From: an uncultured Pseudomonadota bacterium
GTDB lineage: Bacteria; Pseudomonadota; Gammaproteobacteria; Steroidobacterales; Steroidobacteraceae
Length of the DNA: 64,000 nucleotides
Assembly: GCA_903828595.1 (NCBI GenBank)
Contig: CAIKMS010000016.1
Span: 303,036-367,035, forward strand
Direction of reading: 5' to 3'
The position numbers and the translations under genes were made by a program. This document shows positions 57,388-64,000 of the stretch, piece by piece. Numbering within the stretch: the first letter of the stretch is position 1; each line of letters opens with the position of its first letter. The notes below the pieces were generated by a model, which was not told where the DNA came from, made no database searches, and saw only the letters and a program-made list of their open reading frames with translations.

Positions 57388-57996
57388 TCAGGCGGTGGCG
57401 CTAGGCCGCGCAGAGATGATGTCGAGCCATCGTCGTAGATTTACTTGGTGAGGTTCCGGTCTAAGGCCAATCGCCTTCGCAAAATCCGTTGTCGTGAAGC
57501 CTACGATGTCCGCTGCCGTGAAGCGCTCGGCACAAAGATACGGCCGGCCATCGAGCATGCTATCCAGCGAGTGCAATTCTTTAATTGCTGATTGTGTGGC
57601 GACTTGAGCGTAGGCTGGAACCTGCTCAACACGCCCCGCCCAGAATGAGTGGCCGTGTCTGAAGGCTTGAGCCACCGGTATATAAAGTCTAAACATCAGC
57701 CTATCGACCATCGAATTGATTTCGGCCTGCTCCAGTTGAGTGATTCCCCACAAATTAGGCTCGGGGTAGAGACACTCCAAGTGCCGGCAAATAGCCAAAG
57801 ACTCGGTGAGCAAACTCCCATCATCGAGTTCGAGTACGGGTACTTCCCCACGTGGATTTACAGCAAGAAAGTCATGTCCTTGCGTTTCGTTGGCACGAAT
57901 GTCAACCTCAACAATGTCTAGCGAAAGGCCTTTTTCAGCGGCGAACATGCGCACCCTACGCGGGCTGGGCGCGTACCGATTACTGTAAAGTTTCAT
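57388..57996 (-). CDS. Glutathione S-transferase family protein
   Basis: 202 residues: an N-terminal thioredoxin-fold GST domain (MKLYSNRYAPSPRRVRMF, then NPRGEVPVLELDDGSLLTES with the cis-Pro and the ES pair that binds glutathione) and an all-helical C-terminal domain (about 88-200, with FTAADIVGFTT). It may conjugate or reduce small electrophiles. It is not SspA: the sequence lacks SspA features and the position is wrong. It lies 3 nt downstream of yacG and probably shares the pilus/coaE transcript. A GCGC-GAAA-GCGC hairpin is found in the 137-nt gap downstream. Confidence 0.87.
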   Translation of the reverse strand: MKLYSNRYAPSPRRVRMFAAEKGLSLDIVEVDIRANETQGHDFLAVNPRGEVPVLELDDGSLLTESLAICRHLECLYPEPNLWGITQLEQAEINSMVDRLMFRLYIPVAQAFRHGHSFWAGRVEQVPAYAQVATQSAIKELHSLDSMLDGRPYLCAERFTAADIVGFTTTDFAKAIGLRPEPHQVNLRRWLDIISARPSATA

Positions 57997-57999
57997 CGA

Positions 58000-58185
58000 T
58001 TACTCGGAAGGGGGTGATTCGTCGTCGTTGATTGGAATCGATTCACCGGGAATCGCGTGCGATTCGGATAGCCAAGAGCCTAAGTCCAAAAGTTGGCAGC
58101 GTTCGGAGCAGAACGGTCGCCATTCCGATTGGGGTGCCCATTCAACCGAGGTGCCGCAGGTGGGGCAGGGAAGCACGGTCGCCAT
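58000..58185 (-). CDS. yacG: DNA gyrase inhibitor YacG (zinc-binding)
   Basis: 61 residues. The zinc ligands are CPTC near the N-terminus and CSERC about 17 residues later, the YacG pattern, followed by [16 protein letters not shown]. YacG binds GyrB and inhibits gyrase in E. coli. It lies between zapD and the GST gene on the minus strand; coaE-zapD-yacG is the usual gammaproteobacterial order. Confidence 0.95.
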   Translation of the reverse strand: MATVLPCPTCGTSVEWAPQSEWRPFCSERCQLLDLGSWLSESHAIPGESIPINDDESPPSE

Positions 58186-58194
58186 GGCGCCAAC

Positions 58195-58998
58195 TCAGGT
58201 GCAGCAGGTGAGGATAAAGGAGACGTCACCGTCGGTCTGGACGGGGCGGGACTCCACGTCAACCCAGCGCAAGAAGCGCATGCTGCATCGGTGGTGGCTG
58301 CCGCTGATTTCCGGGAACAGGCCGGAGTCGCCGGGCAGCATGATACGCAGCAGATTGATCGGTGTATCGCGGTCAAAGTTCAGCTGGAACACGCCCGCCG
58401 TTGCTGTTTCTCGGCGCGGTCTGGAGTTCTCCCGGGTAACCCACAACAAGTCACCTATGCTTTCGCAGAAGGGACGAATACTGGACAGCCATCGGTTGAA
58501 GTCGTCCCGGCGGACGTCCGCCGGTTGGCTAAGCCAGTGGAAGTAATCCGGGAGATCAAACTCGCAGGTTCCTCCGGGAATGGCGCTTCGGTGCTTAATG
58601 GCTGCCAGAAACTCGCTTTCGCGTAGCCGGCTGAGCCAGTTTGAGGCCGAGGCGCTCAACTCGTCTTTGCGCTGGGTGAGCGTTGCCATGACGGCGCTTA
58701 AGCGACCGGTGTCGACTCCGGGTCGACTCTGATAGTCGCGCAGGCTAGCCAGTTGCCGCTCAAGTTCTTTCAGAACATCGCTACGCGCATCACCCCGGCT
58801 AGTGATGGTTAAAATCTCCAACAGGCTGGATACCGCCGCTCGGCTGCTCCATACCGTAGGGATGGAGTTATGGTAGAGAGCCTGCTGAAACAGGAATTCT
58901 ACTCGCAAGAAGGTACGCATCCGCTCGTTCAGCGGTTGTTCGTACACCACGGTACGACGGGCCGCCTCTGCTTGAGGCTCCGCGGGAATCGGCTGCAT
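58195..58998 (-). CDS. zapD: Cell division protein ZapD
   Basis: 267 residues from the ATG at 58998; a TTG at 59049 in the same frame would add 17 residues. The YEQPLNERMRTFLRVEFLF segment at the N-terminus and the IPGGTCEFDLPDYFHWL segment later are conserved in the family (DUF1342). ZapD binds the C-terminal tail of FtsZ and bundles filaments in the division ring. It lies between coaE and yacG. Confidence 0.92.
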   Translation of the reverse strand: MQPIPAEPQAEAARRTVVYEQPLNERMRTFLRVEFLFQQALYHNSIPTVWSSRAAVSSLLEILTITSRGDARSDVLKELERQLASLRDYQSRPGVDTGRLSAVMATLTQRKDELSASASNWLSRLRESEFLAAIKHRSAIPGGTCEFDLPDYFHWLSQPADVRRDDFNRWLSSIRPFCESIGDLLWVTRENSRPRRETATAGVFQLNFDRDTPINLLRIMLPGDSGLFPEISGSHHRCSMRFLRWVDVESRPVQTDGDVSFILTCCT

Positions 58999-59058
58999 GG
59001 GTCTATTCTGCGCACAGACTGGCTCCACGTAAACCCATTTGGAGGTCAATTTCGCGAA

Positions 59059-59691
59059 TTAGCGTCGGGATGCGAGTTCTAAATAGTGTTTGTGCAATGC
59101 CAAAACCGACTCGGCGAGCTGTGATGGGCTCTGTGTGTTGGGTAGTACGTCGTCGGCAACCGCTAGCCGGTCGGCGTCGCGGGCCTGGGCGTCAAGGATG
59201 GCTTGTGCCTGTACCTGAGTGATCCCGTCGCGCGCGCACAGGCGTTCGATTCGAAGCGCCGCCGGGCACTCAACGACCAGCACCCGGTCTACCTGGTTTT
59301 GCAGCCCGCCCTCGACCAAAAGCGGAATTTCTAAAATCACGTACGGATCGGCGCAGGCCCGGGCACGCGCGAACATCTCTGCTCGTATGAGCGGGTGACT
59401 CATCGCATTGAGCCTCGCTCGGGCCTCAGGGTCGGCAAAAATGATCGATCGCAGATGCCCTCGATTGAGGGTTCCGTTCTCGCTGAGAATGGCATCACCC
59501 CACTCGGCTACCATGGCCGCTAATAAAGGCTGACCCGGCGCCGTGAGGTCCCTGCTGATTTGATCGGCATCAATTATGCAAACGCCTAGCGCATGAAAAG
59601 CCCGTGCCACCGTGCTTTTGCCGCTGGCGATGCCGCCGGTCAGTCCGACGGTGTACGGCGGGAGAACAGATCGGCTATCGGGTGGGGTCAC
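59059..59691 (-). CDS. coaE: Dephospho-CoA kinase
   Basis: 210 residues from a GTG that overlaps the pilD stop codon (GTGA); an ATG at 59748 inside pilD in the same frame would add 19 residues. The P-loop is GLTGGIASGKST; the DADQISRDL and LEIPLLVEGG segments are conserved. It performs the last step of coenzyme A synthesis. It is coupled to pilD, the arrangement seen in many gammaproteobacteria. Confidence 0.95.
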   Translation of the reverse strand: MTPPDSRSVLPPYTVGLTGGIASGKSTVARAFHALGVCIIDADQISRDLTAPGQPLLAAMVAEWGDAILSENGTLNRGHLRSIIFADPEARARLNAMSHPLIRAEMFARARACADPYVILEIPLLVEGGLQNQVDRVLVVECPAALRIERLCARDGITQVQAQAILDAQARDADRLAVADDVLPNTQSPSQLAESVLALHKHYLELASRR

Positions 59692-60569
59692 CGGGGTACA
59701 GACCACCAAGGGGTGACCAGCCAGTCGCTGTAGACCATTAAAAGCCAACCGGCAATGGCCAGATACGGACCAAAGGGAATCGGCACGTCGCGTTCATGAC
59801 GTTTGAGGGCGATTAGACTGAGGCCTATCACCGTGCCAGCCACAGCTGAAAATAGAATCACGGGAATCAGCAACTGCCAGCCCATCCAGGCGCCGAAGGC
59901 GGCATAGAGCTTAAAATCTCCATAACCCATGCCTTCTTTGCCGGTCAGAAGCTTAAAGCCGTGAAAAATACTCCATAGACTCAAATACCCGAACGTGGCC
60001 CCCAAAATAGCGCTCTGCGGGTCTACCGGAAAAGCGGCCAAGCCGCGCCCGAAGCATACAGAGGCTATCAGCCCAGCCCACAGTAGCGGCAGGGTCAGGC
60101 TATCCGGCAACAGCTGCTTATCGACATCGATACCCGTCAGGGCAATCAGCGTCCAGGTGATGGGTAGGGCTAACAGCGCCTCTATCCCAAATCCAAAGCG
60201 CCAAGCCACTAGCGCTGAGAGTATGCCGGTGAGGAGTTCAACCAGCGGATAACGGGCAGAGATCGATGTTTGACAGGCGGCACATTGACCTTTAAGCGCA
60301 AGCCATGAGATCACCGGAATATTGTGTCGCGCCTTGATGGGCGTTTTGCATGCGGGGCAGGCGGAAGCAGGGGTAATCAAGTTATAGGGTGCCGCGGCGA
60401 GAGCGGTCTCGCTAGGGCCTGCGCAGTCACTTTGCCAAGCTTGCTCCATCATCGCCGGTAGGCGATGGATCACCACATTGAGAAAGCTTCCCACCAAAAG
60501 GCCGATTACAAACGCCATAGTGGTGAAGGCAACCGGAGATTCGCTCAGTAATTCAATAACAGGGCTCAT
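59688..60569 (-). CDS. pilD: Prepilin leader peptidase / N-methyltransferase PilD
   Basis: 293 residues, polytopic. The cytoplasmic zinc-binding cysteines are Cys71/Cys74 and Cys96/Cys99. The catalytic aspartates are in TGIDVDKQLLPD (Asp148) and GYGDFK (Asp218). It cleaves and methylates type IV prepilins and the pseudopilins of type II secretion. It follows pilC after 4 nt. Confidence 0.97.
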   Translation of the reverse strand: MSPVIELLSESPVAFTTMAFVIGLLVGSFLNVVIHRLPAMMEQAWQSDCAGPSETALAAAPYNLITPASACPACKTPIKARHNIPVISWLALKGQCAACQTSISARYPLVELLTGILSALVAWRFGFGIEALLALPITWTLIALTGIDVDKQLLPDSLTLPLLWAGLIASVCFGRGLAAFPVDPQSAILGATFGYLSLWSIFHGFKLLTGKEGMGYGDFKLYAAFGAWMGWQLLIPVILFSAVAGTVIGLSLIALKRHERDVPIPFGPYLAIAGWLLMVYSDWLVTPWWSVPR

Positions 60570-60573
60570 TGCT

Positions 60574-61794
60574 TTAAATGGTCGCAGCGAGCTTGAAGAT
60601 GGGCAGGTACATGGCGATCACCAAGCCACCGATCAGTGTACCCAGGATCGCCATAATGATGGGCTCCATCAGGCTGGTTAGCCCATCAACCGCGGCATCC
60701 ACATCCGCTTCATAGAACTCGGCAACTTTGCCGGCCATCGCGTCTAGTGAGCCCGACTCCTCACCGATAGCGATCATTTGGTTAACCATGTTCGGAAATA
60801 AATTGGTGTTTTCCATTGCCCGTTGCAATCGCTGACCGGTAGAAACTTCGTCACGCATTTTCAGCACGGCGGTTTCGTAGACAATGTTGCCAGTAGCGCC
60901 TGCTACGGATGTTAGTGCTTCTACCAGTGGCACACCGGCTGCAAAAGTTGTGGCTAGCGTTCGCGCGTAGCGGGCGATCGCGGCCTTAACCATGATCGGC
61001 CCTAGAACAGGCATCTTAAGAAGAAAACGATCCATGCTTTCCTGCATCTTTCGCGAGCGTTTTAAAAAGTATGAAAAGGCATAGCCGCCACCACCTAGAA
61101 GCACGGCGACAAACAGGCCGTAGTGCTGTAAGAAGCGCGACATATTCACCACCATTTGAGTGAACGCAGGAAGGTCAGCACCGAAGCCTTTAAAGAGTTC
61201 CTCAAACTGTGGAATCACGAAAATCAACAGAATGCACGTTACGATGATCGCGATCGCTACAACTGCGATGGGATACATCAGGGCTTTTTTGATTTTCTTT
61301 TTTAACGCTTCGGTTTTTTCTTTGTAGACCGCAATCTTATCGAGAAGCAACTCGAGTGCACCGGCTTGTTCGCCAGCGCCCACTAAATTAACGGAAAGGT
61401 TGTCAAAGTATAGAGGGTGTTTTGCGAATGACTCTTGAAGGGTTGATCCGCTTTCGATTTGGCTTTTGATCTCAAGCACCAGGCGCTGCATCGAGGGTTT
61501 GTCATGGCCTGCGCCAATGATTTCAAACGACTGAACGAGCGGAATGCCAGCCCCAAGCATAGTTGACAGCTGGCGAAAAAAAACTGCGATGTCTTCAGGC
61601 GTAGGCTTGCTGCCGCTCTTGCGCACGGAGGCCTGCTTGCGAACTTTGGTTGCCGCAATACCCTGGCGGCGCAGATCCGCACGCAGCGCTAACTCGTTCG
61701 CTGCTAAGCTGTTACCGGATAATTTTTTGCCAGCACGATCCGTACCTTCCCATTTGAACGGTGTTTCGGGCTTGGCTATTGCGGGAGATGCCAT
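60574..61794 (-). CDS. pilC: Type IV pilus inner-membrane platform protein PilC
   Basis: 406 residues, GspF/PilC family: two homologous cytoplasmic halves (about 70-190 and 275-395) with IAVFFRQLSTMLGAGIPL and ARTLATTFAAGVPLVEAL as the repeated start, and three membrane helices (about 175-200, 225-245, 375-400). It connects the assembly ATPase PilB to pilus subunits. It lies between pilB and pilD. Confidence 0.97.
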   Translation of the reverse strand: MASPAIAKPETPFKWEGTDRAGKKLSGNSLAANELALRADLRRQGIAATKVRKQASVRKSGSKPTPEDIAVFFRQLSTMLGAGIPLVQSFEIIGAGHDKPSMQRLVLEIKSQIESGSTLQESFAKHPLYFDNLSVNLVGAGEQAGALELLLDKIAVYKEKTEALKKKIKKALMYPIAVVAIAIIVTCILLIFVIPQFEELFKGFGADLPAFTQMVVNMSRFLQHYGLFVAVLLGGGGYAFSYFLKRSRKMQESMDRFLLKMPVLGPIMVKAAIARYARTLATTFAAGVPLVEALTSVAGATGNIVYETAVLKMRDEVSTGQRLQRAMENTNLFPNMVNQMIAIGEESGSLDAMAGKVAEFYEADVDAAVDGLTSLMEPIIMAILGTLIGGLVIAMYLPIFKLAATI

Positions 61795-61843
61795 ATCGGA
61801 TTACCTGTGATCGGGCGACCAAAACTCAGCTGAAGGGTGCAGT

Positions 61844-63592
61844 TTATTCCACCGTGACGCTGTTGATTTCTTGTAAGCTAGTTAGACCATCGGCCACCTT
61901 CTTAAGGCCGGAAGTCCGAAGATCCCAAACACCTTCTTTACGTGCTTGGTCGGCAATATTAATCGCGTTCCCACCTTCCATAATGATGCGGCCGATCGCA
62001 TCGGTACAGGGTAGTACCTGATAAATACCCACACGACCCTTATAGCCGTCGTTACAGTTCGGGCACCCTTTGGGCCCGTAGAGCGTAATTCCAGACTCGA
62101 CCTGCTCAGGCGTAAATCCTTCCTGAAGCAAGATTTCTTTAGGCACTTCAATCGGTGTTTTACAGGTGTTGCAGAGTCGACGCGCCAGACGTTGAGCGAT
62201 GATCAGGCTTACTGAAGTCGCAATCGCGTAGGGTTTTACGCCCATATCGATGAGTCGACTTAGCGTCTGTGGTGCGTCATTAGTGTGCAGGGTGGATAAC
62301 ACCAAATGTCCTGTTTGCGCGGCTTTAATGGCGATCTCGGCCGTTTCAAGATCACGGATTTCGCCGACCATGATGACGTCCGGATCTTGACGTAAAAAGG
62401 ATCGCAATGCTGCTGCAAACGTCAGCCCAACCTTAGGATTCACGTTGACCTGGTTTACACCAGGTAGATTGATTTCGGCCGGATCCTCGGCCGTCGAGAT
62501 GTTGGTGCCCTCGACGTTCAGTATGTTCAATCCGGTATACAGCGATACGGTTTTGCCGGAGCCGGTTGGGCCGGTGACAAGGATCATCCCCTGCGGGCGA
62601 TCCAATGCCTTCATATACTCGGCTTTTTGAGCTGGCTCATAGCCTAAAGCGTCAATACCTAACTGAGCCGCTGAGGCATCTAAAATACGCATCACGGCTT
62701 TTTCGCCCCAAAGCGTAGGGCATGTGCTCACACGAAAATCGATAGAACGCGATTTAGATAGACGCATTTTGATACGACCATCCTGCGGTACACGACGCTC
62801 CGCAATGTCCAGCCTCGCCATAACCTTGATACGCGCGCTGAGCTTCTGCGACAGTTGAACCGGCGGTGCGGCTAACTCTCTGAGGACACCGTCTACACGT
62901 ATGCGCACTCGATAACTTTTTTCGTACGGTTCAAAGTGAATATCCGATGCGCCACGCTTGATGGCATCTAACATCACTTTATTAACGAACCGAACAATGG
63001 GCGCATCTTCGACATCGTCACGACCGGCGGCTGCTGGGTCGACCTCATCTTCACCGTCACCGGTGTCGAGATTTTCGTAATCAAAATCATCGGCGGCCAA
63101 TGATGGCATCGCCGCATCCACCTGTTCAATGGTCTTGGAAAGCAGTTTTTGCAGCTTGTCGTCTTCAACGACGATAGGCTCCACGTTCAGCGTGGTCTGG
63201 AATCGAATTTCATCGAGACTATGCAGATTGGTGGGATCAGATACGGCGATGAACAGTTTGCGGCCGCGCTTAACTAAGGGCAGTACACGGTGCTTGCTTA
63301 AGAGCTTGTCGGATACCAGACGCACCGCGTCCAGATCCACTTGGACGGCGTCGAGGTCCATCAGCGGGATGCCGAACATTAAAGAGGCGGTGATTGCTAA
63401 TTCACGCGCGGGCACCAAGCCGTTAGCGACCAGATGCGTAACAAGGCTGGTTTTATTTTCGCGTGTGATCCGCTGGGCTTCTGCCATGGCGGAACCGTCC
63501 AACAATCCATCTTGGACTAGTTTGTCTGGCAGACCTACGTTCGCTGTGCGAACGACCGGTCCGGGAACTATTTGTTGCGCGGGTTCATTCAT
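61844..63592 (-). CDS. pilB: Type IV pilus assembly ATPase PilB
   Basis: 582 residues from the ATG at 63592 (six further codons are open upstream). N-terminal MshEN-type domain (about 20-160), then the secretion ATPase with Walker A GPTGSGKT, the Asp box MVGEIRDLETAEIA, the HLVLSTLHTNDAP His box, and a zinc-binding pair of CxxC motifs (CNTC and CPNC). It powers pilus extension. The 249-nt gap upstream to the pilin gene contains no gene. Confidence 0.97.
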   Translation of the reverse strand: MNEPAQQIVPGPVVRTANVGLPDKLVQDGLLDGSAMAEAQRITRENKTSLVTHLVANGLVPARELAITASLMFGIPLMDLDAVQVDLDAVRLVSDKLLSKHRVLPLVKRGRKLFIAVSDPTNLHSLDEIRFQTTLNVEPIVVEDDKLQKLLSKTIEQVDAAMPSLAADDFDYENLDTGDGEDEVDPAAAGRDDVEDAPIVRFVNKVMLDAIKRGASDIHFEPYEKSYRVRIRVDGVLRELAAPPVQLSQKLSARIKVMARLDIAERRVPQDGRIKMRLSKSRSIDFRVSTCPTLWGEKAVMRILDASAAQLGIDALGYEPAQKAEYMKALDRPQGMILVTGPTGSGKTVSLYTGLNILNVEGTNISTAEDPAEINLPGVNQVNVNPKVGLTFAAALRSFLRQDPDVIMVGEIRDLETAEIAIKAAQTGHLVLSTLHTNDAPQTLSRLIDMGVKPYAIATSVSLIIAQRLARRLCNTCKTPIEVPKEILLQEGFTPEQVESGITLYGPKGCPNCNDGYKGRVGIYQVLPCTDAIGRIIMEGGNAINIADQARKEGVWDLRTSGLKKVADGLTSLQEINSVTVE

Positions 63593-63832
63593 TATGATCA
63601 ATCGTCGCATGAATCGCGTGTGGGTCCCGTGATCCCCTTCACAAGTGAGAACAACAGCCCTACGCTCATTGTGCGTGCCGGAATCATCCAGACAATATAA
63701 GGGTTTGCGCTCGCGATCAGCAACAGATCTGTCGTGAAACCAATGGGAGGAGCCCCAAAAGGGTGCTGAACCGTGTCGGCAGCTCAGTATTAGAAACCTT
63801 CAAAGTGATGTTTGTAGCCTAGGAACGAGTTG

Positions 63833-63855
63833 AGACCCCGAAGCCGCAGGGGTCT
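63833..63855 (-). terminator. Hairpin after the pilin gene, possible weak terminator
   Basis: AGACCCC at 63833-63839 pairs with GGGGTCT at 63849-63855 (7 bp, 9-nt loop), five nt after the pilin stop codon. There is no T run on the minus strand, so it may only stabilise the pilin message or separate it partly from pilB. Confidence 0.4.
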
Positions 63856-63859
63856 GCAA

Positions 63860-64000
63860 TTATGAATGGCAGCTGGAAGGGAGGTATTGAACAGGCAGAG
63901 TCGTTGATGCAGCGCCCGCCCCTGAGGCAAGCGTCAAACCGGTCGTCAAAGCGGTACCACAAATCCAGGTGATGTCGCCGTTGTTGTTGACATAGGGCGA
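63860..64000 (-). CDS. Type IV major pilin (PilA-like), C-terminal 46 residues only
   Basis: A minus-strand frame enters from the right edge and ends in TAA at 63860-63862. The encoded tail has ITWICGTA near its start and ends YLPSSCHS, with two cysteines 31 residues apart, as in the D-region disulfide loop of type IV pilins. The location directly upstream of pilB-pilC-pilD supports the call. The leader peptide, the hydrophobic helix and the start lie outside the window. Confidence 0.8.
   Translation of the reverse strand, partial: SPYVNNNGDITWICGTALTTGLTLASGAGAASTTLPVQYLPSSCHS

Noticed and set aside
57388..57996. GST-fold gene as the missing SspA
   Set aside because: The sequence is a general glutathione S-transferase with an intact glutathione-binding ES motif, and it is far from sspB.
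63614..63790. Open minus-strand frame of about 58 codons between the pilin gene and pilB
   Set aside because: It lacks a start codon near its beginning, and the only ATG leaves fewer than 30 codons without a ribosome-binding site.

Overview
The window is a 64 kb stretch of a gammaproteobacterial chromosome. The gene content and order support this: a complete dcw (division and cell wall) cluster from mraZ to ftsZ followed by lpxC and secA, the kdsD-kdsC-lptCAB-rpoN-hpf-rapZ block, petABC-sspB-lpoA-rsmI-rnpB upstream of mraZ, and pilBCD-coaE-zapD-yacG at the right end. The overall order resembles that of pseudomonads and xanthomonads, but several usual neighbours are absent. A CadC-like regulator with a beta-propeller would fit the xanthomonad/Nevskia/Steroidobacter side of the class, but I cannot name a genus.

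Layout. 1-4.6 kb: 3' end of a penicillin acylase, a MoxR/VWA pair, a lipoprotein-type peroxiredoxin and a patatin phospholipase. 4.6-10.9 kb (minus strand): Kdo and LPS-transport genes, sigma-54, the hibernation factor and rapZ, with a strong terminator between hpf and rapZ. 11-19.5 kb: ibaG-murA, a DegS/AlgW-type protease, the cytochrome bc1 operon with its terminator, sspB, a short LpoA-like gene and rsmI. 19.5-19.9 kb: RNase P RNA. 20.2-38 kb: a strong promoter with a four-repeat MraZ operator, then sixteen dcw genes, most of them joined by 4-base ATGA-type overlaps. 38-44.5 kb: a structured ftsZ-lpxC intergenic region, lpxC, dciA, an M23 peptidase and secA. 44.7-57.3 kb: an accessory region, visibly richer in A+T than its surroundings, carrying surface-glycan genes interrupted by a Nudix gene and a membrane-bound regulator. 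57.4-64 kb (minus strand): a GST, yacG, zapD, coaE, pilD, pilC, pilB and the 3' end of a major pilin.

Most striking observation. SecA is 1051 residues long, about 150 more than the E. coli protein. About 110 extra residues (246-359, nt 42051-42392) sit in the loop at the start of the preprotein-cross-linking domain and read as a PDZ domain of the HtrA/DegP/MucD type. The strand order suggests a fragment running from the middle of one PDZ repeat to the start of the next, which would make it a circularly permuted PDZ domain whose ends lie close together. The same protein has two tandem zinc-binding SEC-C motifs at its C-terminus instead of one. A PDZ domain in the SecA clamp could add a peptide-tail-reading or partner-docking function to the export motor. 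I know of no description of this, but I could not search.

Second candidate. The accessory region encodes parts that would make and use a polyprenyl-phosphate sugar: a split transketolase, a natural fusion of a sugar epimerase with a GtrB-like glycosyltransferase, a GtrA-like flippase, a UDP-galactopyranose-mutase-like flavoprotein, and two large polytopic proteins that could be GT-C glycosyltransferases. How they work together is inferred from domain content and coupling, not shown.
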